A stretch of 64,000 nucleotides of DNA from Anisakis pegreffii (lineage: Eukaryota > Nematoda > Chromadorea > Rhabditida > Anisakidae): NCBI GenBank assembly GCA_035041965.1, contig JAPYMA010002374.1, positions 82,775-146,774 on the forward strand, in the 5' to 3' direction. Within the stretch, counting starts at the first letter, position 1. Each line of letters begins with the position of its first letter. The translations under genes and the position numbers were made by a program. Under the pieces are notes generated by a model. That model was not told where the DNA came from and did not search any database. It saw nothing but the letters and a program-made list of their open reading frames with translations. Shown piece by piece: positions 24,501 to 37,707 of the stretch.

Positions 24501-25080
24501 TACCTCAAACGAATTTCTTCAATGATTAAATCGTTTTACGCAAAATGAATCGAAATATTATGCGAAATGATCAAACACAAAAAACTTCACTTAGCTATTC
24601 CACACTTGAGAAGAGGAGTAGTCAGCTATATTTACACTCAAAAAGTTACGAGCAATAAATAATTCAATATGTAAACTTGAATTTCCTTCGAGAATACGCT
24701 TCGTTAATTTTTTTGTTGAGTGTATCGTGCAACAGATTAAAATGCATGAGATTTTCTCGTATTCATAGGATCATGTTCTCTAATGCGTGGATTTTTTTGA
24801 GTATTAAGCTAAAGTGCATGTCAACAGTGAACACACTTAAGCCTATTGCGTTCGTTCTTCGACACTGAGGGAATTGAATTAAAGATCTAGCATGCGCAAT
24901 GCTTGTGCATACCGATGATGTGGTTGCGAAAGATGCAATACCATGCAATATGCGAACCCACGATTGATTTTGCCACATTAAATTCTCATTAAATATCAGC
25001 AATCCAGTGGCTTCAATTGAGTAAAAGAAAAATACGTCCACCATCAAAAGTGAATCCGAAAGGCACAACGAATACAGTGC
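21533..25080. other. Non-coding region
   Basis: AT-rich, with stops in all frames. The only structure noted is the short tandem repeat near 23.55 kb. The open frames at 23033-23356 and 24763-25068 lack splice context and recognisable motifs. Confidence 0.5.
23542..23597. repeat. Short tandem repeat, 19-bp core
   Basis: TGAATACTTCATGCTTCAT occurs at 23542 and again at 23563, followed by a partial third copy (TCATACTTCATGAATG). Confidence 0.75.
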
Positions 25081-25082
25081 TA

Positions 25083-25180
25083 AAATGCTTTATTATCTGG
25101 TCATATCAGCCTTCTCATACTGACCAAATCAGCTTTCGCAAAGATTTTCATGTAATAGATTAGGGTTGCACTTTGAATCT
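25083..25180. repeat. Dispersed repeat, copy 1 (left part only)
   Basis: TTTATTATCTGGTCATATCA through AAAGATTTTC and AGATTAGGGTT matches 26167-26256 closely, then the similarity stops. Confidence 0.7.
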
Positions 25181-25381
25181 CTGTTTCAGACGCATTGCTT
25201 CTGATGCTGCCTGAGAAAAAACTGAAAAAAAAATCGCAACGGAATAGAAACTGTTGTTCATATGACTTGAAAGTCAAAAATTCGTATCCAAACACAATTT
25301 TTTTTGAATAGATGTTCTGCAGAGTGAACTCAAATTTTAGTTGTTGTATTTATTGGATTAAAGAGGAATGCAAAAAAAAGA

Positions 25382-25598
25382 TCAATTCGATAACGTACAA
25401 GCAGTCAATTCGCCGCTGATCGCTGCTTTTGAAAGGAATCTGACAGCAAAATGTGCACCGAAAAGTGCCAAAACAACAGCAGCAAAAGTTACTGGTCCAT
25501 CCATCCAAAGCGAAAATAATTTCAGTGATTCATCCATTCCGGTATAGCGATAAGTGCAGTTCTCCATCAGACCAGGATGACCGAATTCAACGAGTACT
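25382..25598 (-). CDS. Orphan terminal exon, tetraspanin-like C-terminus
   Basis: A clean last exon on the minus strand: acceptor CGTTTCAG at 25599, then 71 codons and a stop. It encodes an extracellular stretch with one cysteine (MENCTYRYTGMDESLKLF), a membrane helix (VTFAAVVLALFGAHFAVRFL) and a short cytosolic tail. The order Cys-x-Tyr-x-x-x-Gly followed by an amphipathic stretch and a final helix resembles the end of a tetraspanin, where the residue after TG is usually cysteine and here is methionine. The preceding exon must end with two bases of a codon. I could not find it upstream on the minus strand, so the gene is partial here, has a very long intron, or is a relic. Confidence 0.4.
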
Positions 25599-25599
25599 C

Positions 25600-26166
25600 T
25601 GAAACGAAACGTTTTGTGACAGTGAAACGAGCAGAATCATCCCAATCCGACAATATTCTATGAATTGCGGTGTTATGATGAACTTAATAGACAAGTGAGC
25701 ATCGCCGTCATTTCCTTGGATCGTGCATTTAACAGACATTATCATTAGCGCTGTCTACATGGAAATCAGCTGTTCACTTTATTCAATTAGTCAGTTAACA
25801 GATGAGGCATTGCAAGAACGCGAAAGAGACTAATTTAAGACGGCAAACATGGCTCAATCATTCTGTGATGCATGCATAGATGTACGTCGTGTGTGCCTCC
25901 AGATGGTCGACAAGCTTCAGCAAAACATTAATTTGCGATAAAATGCACGTCTTTGCAATGCTAAAAGATCACCACCTTGTACGTCGTTAAACTCGGTTGT
26001 AGAATATTACTTACAATCTCAGAGAGTTTCAAGACAACTGAATAGTCACATCTGAGTACTAATAACAAAAGAGGATGTTGCAAATGATCCCGCTTGCGGC
26101 GCAGTAGTGGCATGATCTGATGGCAGATCGATGTTTTTCATTGGAATTTGGATTTTACAACGCTGA
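25600..26166. other. Non-coding stretch
   Basis: Nothing recognisable; possibly part of the intron upstream of the orphan exon at 25382-25598. Confidence 0.4.
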
Positions 26167-26555
26167 AGTGCTTTATTATCTGGTCATATCAGTCTTCTCA
26201 TACTGACCAAATCAGTTTTCACAAAGATTTTCTTGTAAAAGATTAGGGTTTACACTTTGGCTGATACTAAGAATGGAAATGTGTGGGCTTCACCTTCACA
26301 TTCACGCATTTACATTCACATGCAGTCTCGTTACAGTAGTCGATCCGTCGGAATGCAAACAGTAATGAATGTGAGATTTGTGCCAGAAGGAAAAATTGTA
26401 AATGAGCCTGAGATTGCATGCCTAATTGATGGTTTGTAAATTTAAAACTCATTGATTTCATCAGTCGAGTAGATTGCTTTCGATGGGGTCTATTTATCGT
26501 TGCATTACGCGCATCACGATGCGTTTAGTTGCGCGATCGCATCTTCATTGAAAAG
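26167..26555. repeat. Dispersed repeat, copy 2 (longest)
   Basis: Its left part matches 25083-25180. Its right part, starting at TTTGGCTGATACTAAGAATG, matches 27412-27695, including GTAGATTGCTTTCGATGGGG and GCGCGATCGCATCTT near the end. It contains a small foldback (GCGCATCACGATGCG). Confidence 0.75.
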
Positions 26556-26699
26556 CAATTGAAAACGAAAATCAGCTCCGATTCAGTTGATGATTGCATC
26601 TATTTTCACGCTACATTATCTATCGTAACTGAAATAATTATTGCTCAACTGAACTTACCGTTAATGTCAGGTGAATGAGAAAACTGAACGGATGCTAAT

Positions 26700-27405
26700 C
26701 AGAACATCAGATCTAAATAAACTTTCCACTTTAAGAGACAATTATTATCCAGTTAGGGTGTCGAAATCAGATTCAGCAATCGTTTTTGCATGTATTACGA
26801 CTGTCCTGGATCTCTTGGACGCCTTTTGCGACTAGCATTTTTTAGTTGGGATAGCGAGAGTAGGATTCGCAAACACGAATCGACAACAGTCACAATAATG
26901 TTCTTACCAGCAATGATGCTGCTTAACCTCGGAAGCATGACACGATAAAGACATTAGGACAAGGAACAAATTCTGGTGGGAATCGTGAATTCGATTGAAT
27001 ATGTGATAAGACACACTACAATGAGAAAATATCCGTGAGATAGTCGTGAATTAGCATGCTCGTCACAACGATTCTATGCTCACATTCCGAGTAGCCTGAA
27101 AGTTCGTGTGAACATGAACAGGAGTCTAGTGATCCGAGCCTTCAAACAATCAAAGATTGAGTTACGAACTCTTCAAGATCCTCGCACCTGGTAGGTAAGA
27201 GAGCTTTCAGCGAAGGAGGGACTAAATAAAGCAGACAGACTTGACGTGGTACCTCCTGGAAATGAGCAACTGCGATGAACAAAAAGATTACTTTCATCAT
27301 ATGTATTCAGCAACGCTGACAAAAACTAGCAATTTGCACGCCTCGCAACACAAATAAATAATGTCAGTGATCATATTGCGTGACCGATTACTGCAGAAAA
27401 TGGCT
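26700..27405. other. Non-coding spacer between repeat copies
   Basis: No gene-like or repeat signal was seen. Confidence 0.4.
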
Positions 27406-27411
27406 GAAAAC

Positions 27412-27695
27412 CTTGGCTGATATTAAGAGTGGAAATGTGGGCGAAAAATCATGGGATTCATATGCAGTCTCGTTACAGTAGGCGATCCGTCGGAATGCAA
27501 ACAGTCGTGAATTTGAGATTTGTGCCAGCAGGAAAAATTGTAATTGAGCCTGAGATTGCATGATTAATTGATGGTTTCTAAACTGAATACTCATGGATTT
27601 CATCAATCGAGTAGATTGCTTTCGATGGGGTCTATTTATCTTTGCATTACGCACATCGCAATGCGTTTAGATGCGCGATCGCATCTTGAGTCGAC
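27412..27695. repeat. Dispersed repeat, copy 3 (right part)
   Basis: About 285 bp matching the right part of copy 2 in the same orientation, with scattered substitutions and a deletion of the CATTCACGCATTTACATT stretch. Confidence 0.75.
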
Positions 27696-28299
27696 AGAAT
27701 GTGAGTGGTGAGCATTTGCTGACAGAAATTGATTACATTGAGCACGATGAGGCAACGCAAACATCTAGCGCCGAAACATGTGTAAATCACTAAAAATTTC
27801 TATAGCAATCAAGCAGCACTGCTAAACTTGCGACAAACGCACAATCAGTGAAAATGAGCTCGTTCAGCTGATTTGACCAAGATGAACATCCACTTTCAAT
27901 GAACAATATTTATCGATGGCAATTCTATCCGTTTGGCCGTTTTAAAATATTTGCGTTTCATGATGGAACTAACTTGAGCGAGATCAACAACAATTCATTC
28001 GAATCTGCCATCTTCAGTCTGAACATGTCAAAACAGCGTCGTGATTGGCATGAATAGTGATGGAAAGTGCAAATAAGCATCATACGATGCGTCAGTTATT
28101 GAGTAATAAGACAGACATTGTTGCATAATTCCACTGGGTATTCATTGTGGTTGATGATGCGAAGAAGATATGTGCGAATGTAGATAAATGAGACCGGATG
28201 TGTTTACTGCGAATGAATCCTATCCACACTAATGTATATCATTCAATAATTAAGCAGATATTCATTTGTGAATATTGGTTAGTGGTTATTGAAATTCAA

Positions 28300-28545
28300 C
28301 ATTATTGAATATTATTATCGAACCAGCTATATTGTACATTTCGCACATAAGCCTCTTCAAGTCATCACTCCAGTTATCACTATTATCACAGTTCACTGCT
28401 CTTCTCATCCATGTTTGGCCCGCTATTTTGCAAATATTGTCTCGCCATCTCATTTTCGCTCGACCCCGACTGACTTCCTTTTCCGATTCTAGGTTGCCAC
28501 TCTGTGCACCTCTTCGCCCCAGTTGTTATTGTCCAACAATAGCTG
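28300..28545 (-). mobile_element. Relic of the 3' end of a LINE (RTE-type) ORF2
   Basis: On the minus strand, one frame reads NNWGEEVHRVAT, then a stop, then NRKRKS. A second frame then reads SRGRAKMRWRDNICKIAGQT, followed by WMRRAVNCDN and DNWSDDLKRL. The order (basic linker, RWRD, IAG-x-x-WMRRA, then a tryptophan-containing tail) is the standard C-terminus of non-LTR retrotransposon polyproteins of the RTE group. A stop and a frameshift show that it is dead. No reverse transcriptase domain is visible upstream, so it is a truncated 3' fragment or a heavily decayed copy. Confidence 0.6.
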
Positions 28546-31500
28546 AGTACATAAATAAATAGCTAATAAATAAATTATCGAGCCAATAATATTCATTATT
28601 GGTTCGCTCGAGAAATAATTCCTGTGTGTGGCAATCAACAAGCGAACATCACGACAGTTGAGACGGGAGATCAACGGAACATTGAATCGTGGGATTTGTT
28701 CAACAGAGTCAGTGAGGAACATAATGAAAAACACCACCACTTCATTTAATTAAAAATGTTACTCAATGAAAAATGCATAAATTTGTGGTGGTGAGGAGGA
28801 ATGGTACAGTATGCATTGAAGAGCTTTAAAAATGATGCGGCTGCATTCACGTGCCTCACTCGCCTGAATTTTTCAGCTCATTCGCTGAAAGCCGTCACCA
28901 ACAACCATGTGACGACGAGTAAACATTTTAGGTGAATATGACTGAAACCCAAACGAGTAAGCAATAGAGTTTTACTGGCGATCAATTGGATGTCCTTCAA
29001 ATGAGTAGCAAACCGTGGCGGCAAGGCACGCAATTGGTTCCGCCCAACGGCCACAAAAATACCAACTAAAAATTGTGCTTTTTTACAGTATTCCCGTTGG
29101 TAATTTTTGTGAATTCTGAAATTTTCAGCTCAGCAAACAAAAACTGTTCTTTGAAAACGATTCATTTTAGAGTAACTGCTATTCGTCCAGTTCATTCGAT
29201 GTATGAATCAACTTTGAAAACGTATTCTTAAAATGAAAAAGCCGCGAACGAACGGGAAGAAGACGTTAATAATGAATTACTTTTGCTTGTGTTTGCAAAA
29301 ACGTAAGTGAATATGTGAACATTGCAATTTCAAAAATTATTCTTGGAAGGCGTATTAAATTCATAAATTCAAAGCGCCAACGAATCTATTCATCTAATGA
29401 AAACTACACAATACATCAGCGGTAAAAAGCGGCGCTTTCAAATAGAATATCGCGTATTTAGATGAAAATTTCATTCAGTGGCTTGAGTGAACAGTTAGTT
29501 GCTTTAGCGTCCGTCATATGACGGAACAGCGCAATGAAAAACGTTTCTGTGGGTCGTCGAAAATGCGTGGATTTGTGAACGTGCACCGAATCGTGATGTG
29601 AACCTAATTTATTTTACCGTGATCGCTTTCCTTGACGGTTCACCGGAAATTCACTCACGGTTGCTAATGGAACATGTGCGATAAGATTCAAAGGACACTT
29701 TTAGAGTGTATGAAAAAAACCGAGTAAGGAAACAGTTCAAAAATGTTGAATATACGAATTCATCCGAAGATCATCCAACCCAGATATGAATTAGAAATAT
29801 GTATTGGAAGCATGCCGTTATGTTGATAAGATACTTTGGTAATGTGCTCGGAAAAGATTCACGGAGCAGCGCAATGAAACGGAAAAGAATTACGTTAAAT
29901 GTTCGAGCCGTTACAATCGCTGTTAATTTCATGTTAACGACTAAACGCTTAGTTCGCCTTCTTGGCTCTTCTTTGCGACTGAATGTGGCCAAAAATAAAA
30001 CGTTCGCCAAGCGGGAATACCGTCCGACACGGAAAGTATCACCTTCACTGAAGAGAGAGTATTCAGAAAATATCGCAGCATTTTCAGTTTGAACATCGAT
30101 CGATTGAAACGAGTGGTGGTGATTCAATTAGATGCATAATTTAGGAAGCCATAATAATTACAGTCGGTCACTTACTATTAGTGTGACAAATTAATTGATG
30201 AGCTTCATTGATTGCAGAGGTTTTTCACTGATTAACATTTCATTGCCTCGTTCTGTTCCCGTCACAATGACATATTACTTCATTACAATAAATCTACCGA
30301 TGCTCTCAAGTTGACATCGTTCGTTCACAACATTGCGCGCCTCAACTAATAACTAATCGTAAGTTCTTCGCAGACATCGCATCCGAACACTTTTTTTCCG
30401 AATACATCCAGTGAAGAATTTATAATAAATTAACACACAACGAATGTAATCGCATCTTTGATTTCCTTGTTCGGCAATCATGAGTTGTTCACTGGAGCGT
30501 TAGAAAATGAGGCAAAAAATTCAGGCAGATCGTTATTGCTCATAAAATGATGCTTTCGGATTAATATTCGCAACATGATTAGGTTGAATTCATGCATCAA
30601 AAAATGCGACTCTCTTCTGCGTCTTCATTTAATATGATTGAGTAGACCATATGAGACACATCCAGAATTTTTTCTCTAGTATCTGTCAATCGCAAATCCA
30701 GCATTTTTCAGACTGAGTTTAAGCATCCAACTAATGATAGTAAGGCCGATCAAAATCTCCATTACATACGTCACACAACTAGAAGTTCCAAGAAAACTGA
30801 AATGATTTGTCGCTCAATAAATGAAACACATTTCGTGTCAATCATAAGAGCGAGTAGTTATCCTGATGGATGGGAATAATGCAATTAGGCAGTAATGCAA
30901 TTAACCCTGAATGCAATCACATTTTGGAAAGCAGTCATCAAAGGCGAATTGTTGAAGCGCTGACTGATATAATCCAATGTTTTGTTTAGTCACGAACAAA
31001 AAAAAATCGAAACCATTCAGTATCATTCACTCATCGATAGTGGTCTAAAAAGATAACATCTAATTCAATAGAATTGAGAATTCATTCAACCACACAGTCA
31101 CTCACAGATATAGCCAAATTCATGATGCTTTTAAAATAATTCATCAAAAATACGATTGGGTTTATTGTAAAAGGCGCACAATGAATACAGTTAATGCTTT
31201 TTGATGTGATTTCTCAAACTCTCCACAACACATGATTACTTGTGTTCTTGAAATTACGCTCTATTGTATTCGAGTGACATTTGGTTGATATATTAATGGA
31301 ATAATTTATGAATAGTCATAATTTTAGCAGAATAGCAATTAGGAAAACTTGAATACAACGCCTCAAAATGATTGTAACCTCCAGATTTCAAATGACGATA
31401 ACTCGAAGAAGTAGGAAGACCGCAAGCCACAAACGAAACCTATTGTTTGACCAAATCGAAATGGAAGTTTTGAAGTGTGCTCTGTCGGAGTGAAGACCGC

Positions 31501-33690
31501 GTGAAATAAACCCATTATATCGATTTCAGACGAGTAACACTGCAACTATTAAAATAATCCAGCACAATCTTTTGTGCGAAAAGACTTTCAATACGAGTCG
31601 TCTCCTCCCTTTCAGGATTCAAAAGAGAACTGGAAAAATTCAAAAAAGCTTTCGAGCCTTTTCATTAGCAAAAGCTGGAGAAGCGTTCAAAGACGAGTTC
31701 GTTGGTCACTGCCGAATAAATGATTTATCATCTAGCAAGGACTGGGCGCCTTAATGTGCCATTATAAATTCAAACGTTACGCTGTGAGAGTGCATCAGTA
31801 AATAGGTGATTTGGAATAAAAATGAAGTAATTACGTATTCCTAAGTACTCATTTCATGTTCTTTTGTGGAATTATCTGTACTGTATGGAATGAAAGGGTA
31901 GAAAAATAAAATGAAAAAGGAAGGAAGAGCAAAGATTCCTAGTCGAGTCGCACTTTCGTTTAGCGACATTCTCTCACGATTAGCAGAATTCCATGAAAGT
32001 CTAATTTTCAGAGCAATCAGACAACGGCAATGTCAAATGAGGAGATGAATGAATCCACAGAGTTGCATCGAAAATCACCTTCGAGGTGAGATGAATGTGA
32101 GGATAAGAGGTTAATGAAATTGACTTTGCGTTGCGTCATAAACCCTATCGTAGTGGCCATAAGATAGGTAGTGATAATGAAAAAGCACTTATGTTATGAG
32201 ATATAGATTCATGACGTATGTGCAGAATCAATGTTCAAAGACGATAAGCCACTGATCGAACACAAGCGATAACATAAACACTTTAAGAACAACACTGCAA
32301 AACTCTACACATCTTGATGTTGAACTAACGCATTTGATGGAATTGATTCCGTGCTATGGATCAAATTTGGATAATCCAAGCAACGAAAGCATCGAAAAGC
32401 GCACCAGCAAACAAGGACACTCCAATTGAGTGAGCTTATTATTTGTTATTTGTAGCAGTCGAGAGATGCATGCCTGCCTAAAAAACCTGTCTCTCTGAGT
32501 CCTACAATTTTCCATGTGGCCTTCAGATGACATGTTACCAGTTAACTTAAATTGCTTTCTCGACTTATGTGTATTCAACAAAGTGAGTGCATTATCTGAA
32601 GGCATATTGAGATGACATCGACTAAATGAATTAAAATTCAATTAGTATTTGTATTGGACAAATATTTTCGCATCACACACTTTAACAGCAAAATATGTTC
32701 GTTCTTTAGTTTTTCGTTTGCAACTGCATTCATGTGGCATGCAAATTGCGCTGGATTTCAACACGTTACACATTATTTGATCAATACTTTGGTACGGAAA
32801 AATAATTAACCCTCCGAATGAGTTTTAATGAATCGCCATCGGCTCTTTTTTTTGCGATGAACTTAAATGAGTATCGCAACGATGAGATGATGAAGTATGC
32901 GTATACGAAGCACTCATTGATATTTCACGAAAAAATGACAATCTTGTGTAATTATCAAACGCTAACGTTCATTAGGGAAGCAACTTTAACATGAATTCAG
33001 CATTTTGCAATAAATTGGAGCACTTACAAGTCATCAGAGTACAATGTTACCATCGTAGTATCGACTAATTCAATGTGGATCATCACAATTAATTGTATCA
33101 ATTAAATTCGATCCATTTTTAAATCTCATTTTCTAATGTTTTTCACATGTGGCATATGTAATTCATGTTTTTATTTCGATATGTTGTATTCATTTAAAAT
33201 TTAAGTTGTTTTTTCAGCAAACTTTCAAAATACCGCAAACAAACTGTTTGGTTGGAGGTGACTTCCGAACATTTTGAAACTCTACAGCCACATTCATCGA
33301 TCTGACGTTCGTGTTCTCATAATACTTCAGTGGAAAATCATTTCAAGATGACATCTGATGATGCTGGCCACGTATTTTTGCACAGAAACGCAGCTGTGCT
33401 GCAATGGCGGAACAGCGCAATAGTGCCAGAACGCTACAGTATGTTATGATGAGCTCCCATGATGATTGCAGAGCGATTTTCGAGCACCAGCAAGCAACGC
33501 AATGATCTGCTACCGTGAAATAAGACCTGGCTGAATTTTTCAGATAAATTCAATGTGGCTGTGATCAATTTTAGATTGAAGTCCTATTATCTGAGGTTGG
33601 TTCACGGAAATTGCGTTGCTGTGCTCTTCATTTGTCGGGAGCGTTCACGACTGCAGTCAAGATTCAGCGGTCGTATCAATGCCAAAAGCG
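28546..33690. other. Long non-coding region
   Basis: AT-rich with no supported gene. The interval 29771-30127 is open on both strands but has no start, splice or motif support. The phrase GGAACAGCGCAATGAAA recurs with small changes at about 29523, 29864 and 33409, hinting at fragments of an old repeat. Confidence 0.45.
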
Positions 33691-33696
33691 TTAACA

Positions 33697-33973
33697 TGAA
33701 ATATTTGCAGTGGATTTGGAATGAAGTATGTGTACTGTTTGCCCATACGAATAGCTGAATATGAAATAGCGACGTTAGTGGTAAACGGTGATGAGCTTTA
33801 GATGACATCTTTGACCTTTCTGAAAATTAGTAGCAGCATCAAACTTTCCGATGATTAAAAAAATGTCATCTAAAGGTCATCACCGTTCACCACTGACGTC
33901 GTTATTTCATATTCAGCTGTTCGTATGGGTAAACAGTACACATACTTCATTCCAAATCGACTGCAAATATTTC
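33697..33973. repeat. Large inverted repeat (~111-bp arms, ~54-bp loop)
   Basis: 33697-33808 and 33863-33973 are reverse complements with few mismatches; for example GAATGAAGTATGTGTACTGT pairs with ACAGTACACATACTTCATTC. Transcription across it would give a long, nearly perfect double-stranded RNA. It has no coding role evident and resembles a foldback MITE. Confidence 0.85.
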
Positions 33974-34587
33974 ACTGCAAATATTTAATACCATGGTGTC
34001 TAATGGTTAAAAAACAACAGAGTGTCCGAAAGCTTCACTAATGCACATGAAAACACTTGACATATTGAATCAGTGACGTTGCTTGTTCCGGGTTAGAAAA
34101 AAAAAGAACTTCGCCGATCGAATTTCGTTAGATGCGTATATATTGAAGGTTGTTGAAGCGTGATCAGTTGAACCTGGTTAATGTAGTGTTTTTTTCGCAC
34201 ACGAATTGAATTTTGCACACTGAAACGGTTTCAACGATCAAAGCTTAGCCCTAATGCCAAATTGTAATCCGCTCGAAGGGACGTGCACGTTTCGTGGATT
34301 AAATTTTGCATCATAAATCTTTTGAGCAGACGCTTAACTAATCACAAGTTCGCATCTGAACATATCACAAAGCAGATGAACGATTGTTCTCCGACGATAT
34401 TACGTATTCGCAATGGTCAATTAGCATAATTCCAGACGAACTAAAACGCCGAATTACTATCCTCATGAGGCACATGATGCTCTCATGCACTCTCTGCATG
34501 ATGAAGACAACCGCAATTATTCGTTAACAGTGCAATTTGCGTTCCTCTGATCGCAACAAACATCTGTAAACACGCAAACTGTAGATG

Positions 34588-34645
34588 CGTATTTGCAGTA
34601 TTTGCAGCTATTTTTTGCAGTTATTTGCACGTATTTGCAGCTATT
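34588..34645. repeat. TATTTGCAG minisatellite
   Basis: Five imperfect copies of TATTTGCAG, some followed by CTATTTT. Confidence 0.7.
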
Positions 34646-36270
34646 TTGAGGAGAATCCAATTAACTTCATGCACATATTTCATTTCATCTCTGTAAATTC
34701 CATACTTCATAAACATTCTTCAAAACATACTAATCATAGGACATGCGTTTATAGTACGATTTGATCAGTGCTCTTTGAAGGTTTTAAATGGTATCAGATG
34801 CACTTTTTTCTACATACGGCTCTAATTCCAGTGCTAACTAGAAAGTGTTTATTATTTAACTAATGCCCTCGTTCTGACAAGACATTTTCATTGCATATTC
34901 CAGAATGCACTCCTCATTCATATCATTCTGATGATGCTTTCTGCAAGCAGATCATCTAATTAGCTTAAAACATGATTTGCATGTATACATTAAATTCCAA
35001 TGTGTTAAGAAGTATATAGCACCGAGCATAATTCATGCAAAGTCAAGCTTTTAGCGCTCAGTTCATCCGTAAACGCAGAACACACATGTGAACTTTTCAA
35101 TATTGCAGTGGACCATATTATTGGTTCACGAAATCTGCTGGTGGTTCAATAACAAAAAAAATAACTGTTAGAAACTAAGAAGCTATATTGAGTGGTTCGT
35201 GCAAAAATTGCATTCGATTCATGATTCGTCATAAGATGATGAACCAACCCGTTGTGAGCAAAATGCAAAGTTTTGGCAATGTTATATCAAAATTTACGTT
35301 TTCACTGATTTTTTGATTTGGTTCGCCAACCAAATTATTGCTGGATCTCAGTATCTTCAAAAAAAAGTGAATGAGACTGATCAACATGAATTTAGCAACA
35401 AATAAATTCTTCTTATGATTCAATTAGATAAGAGAATATACCTTATCAAGAACTTAAGTTTTGTGAGTGCTTTGTGGTCATCGTTAACGCATCCATCGAC
35501 GGGCACTTCAGTCGATCCCATTACTGAAAACACTCAAAATGCACATCAAAACATGCAAACGATTTATGTGCTTGACATGCACATTGCACACGGCAGTTGT
35601 CCGCGATTGCACTGCTTACATATGCACTGCCCGTTCATTTGATTTGGTCATGCGCTGCTTATGGGTTGGAAATCGTTTATGTTGAAGGATTTGGGACGAG
35701 AAATGAATTGTCGAAAAATGTCTTTACTATAAGCTGAAAACAATCGCTGTATTTATGATCAAAATCCACCATAACAATAAAATCAACGATGCACAAAAAG
35801 CACCGCTATTCACCATTGTCCTGCACAATAAGCGTATCCATTCAAGATGTTCACTTAATCTCAACATCAGTGATCTTTTTTGGTATCAAAATTTTCAGTG
35901 AAAATCATTGAAAACAATTTGATACTGTGTAAGCATCTGTTCATCTTAATTTGTCCAATACGCAGCGCTCATGCTGATGATTCTAGGATTTCGTATGGAT
36001 GCGTTAATTACAAAATGAATTGGTGTAGATGCGGCAACAATGAACAACAGCAAAAGGCCTCAGAAATTTCGCATCATAATATTTTGATGCGAATCTCTCG
36101 CAATTCTATCACAACAAGAACAACAGTTGACTATTAGTCAAGGAACCTTCGTGAATAGTGGACAATAAAGCATATTTAAAGCATCTCTCCGTCACGCTTG
36201 GATATCACTTGAAGTGAACCGTGCTTAGTCATGTCCACACACTGTGTACACATAATGAAGCCAATGAAAA

Positions 36271-36932
36271 CTAATGAAAACGATATTTCTGTCTAAATGT
36301 CTAATGAAAATGATATTTCTAAAGGAGAAAATTTTTTTAGAAAATGAAATTTCTCACTTGAACTATCACGAACTTCACTAATTTGGAATTGTGAATGAGT
36401 GATTGATTAAGGGAATTTGCTTTTATTTAGCAAAAATCATTTGTTGCGAGAACTTCAACGCAAAAGTAATTCATGTAGACATTATTGTGCACTTCCTACA
36501 CACGACGAATATTCGCAACTCGGATGAAAAATTCCCAGCCATGTATATGGTAAAGTGATTACTTTTTCAACTTTAAATAACAATCTTTTTTGATTGATTG
36601 GTTCAGCTGTAGAGCTACGACGAATCGATGCCGCAAAGAGAGATTTCGACTGCCACAAAATTATCCGAAGCTCATTGACTATGCAGACAAATGAGAACGA
36701 TGCAAGTCTCGTGACATTTCTGCTGCCTTTCGTGAAAATGACCGTTTCTTTGGTTGTAGAAAATGCATCTTTTTTCGAAAAGTGGAATCGGGAATGAGTG
36801 ACTGATTAAGAGAATTTGTTTTTATTTAGCGGTAATTAATGAGTCGAGGTTCACTAGACATTGAACTATTAATCATGATCATAGAGCATTCATTAGCGAC
36901 AAAACATTGAACTATTAATCATGACTATAGAG
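36271..36932. repeat. Cluster of short direct duplications
   Basis: Three pairs are seen: CTAATGAAAACGATATTTCT at 36271 with CTAATGAAAATGATATTTCT at 36301; GAATGAGTGATTGATTAAGG at 36393 with a 40-bp related copy at 36791-36830; and ACATTGAACTATTAATCATG at 36858 with 36904. Confidence 0.75.
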
Positions 36933-37707
36933 TCATTTATAAGCACTCATGCATTGATGACAGCTATGGCCATGAAAATAGTGTTGCATTGAAAGAAATG
37001 ATCAAGCGTGACATCGAATCCATGACGTTTCATTATTCATTGATACTATTATGCTTGATTAGCAAGCCATAACATGAATAAACTGTGGTTAATATGTGCT
37101 CGATGGAAGCTGGCTATAAATGGAGACATTTGGTTTCACCTGAGCGGTGCTCGTTGATTTGGATCTGCAATTAGTTCCACAGATGTAGCAATAGAAACCT
37201 TTTCATGCATTACGTCAACCCGCGCTCAAAAATACATATGACAGGATAATTTATGATCTTCATGTGACCTGTTTCACCAAAAAAAGAAGGTTGGCACTTC
37301 ATAGTGATGATGTTCGACGTGAATCAAGGGGTCTGACCGGAATTGTCAAAAAACAACTAGCATGTTTTTGCAGTGGTGTGAAAGAAGCGACACTTTTCCG
37401 ATGAATCAGCTGGAAAAACAACCACGTATCACAAGTGCAGAGACGAAGTTTGTGCCTCTTTGACGAAAATGAAAACCAAAATGAGCACATGAACTCTGTG
37501 AAGTAGTGCATCAGCAGCCGGAATGCTAAATCAAGTGTTTCAGTAGTTTCGGCAGTGTTTCACTTCGAAATAGTGCAACATCTCGTTGCTTCTCTCTCAC
37601 AAAATCCTAGCAATGCTAATTATCCGAGTGCGAAACGAATCAATGATTCTCCCTGCTTTATAAACAGTCTCAATGAATCAACTCAACTAAAAATGTTCGA
37701 TGAAATG

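Noticed and set aside
29771..30127. Open frames of 97 and 118 codons on opposite strands
   Set aside because: No acceptor or donor in a sensible place, no motif, and it shares a short word with nearby repeats; more likely chance.
33555..33808. Open frames on both strands
   Set aside because: They lie in the arm of the large inverted repeat and do not continue outside it.
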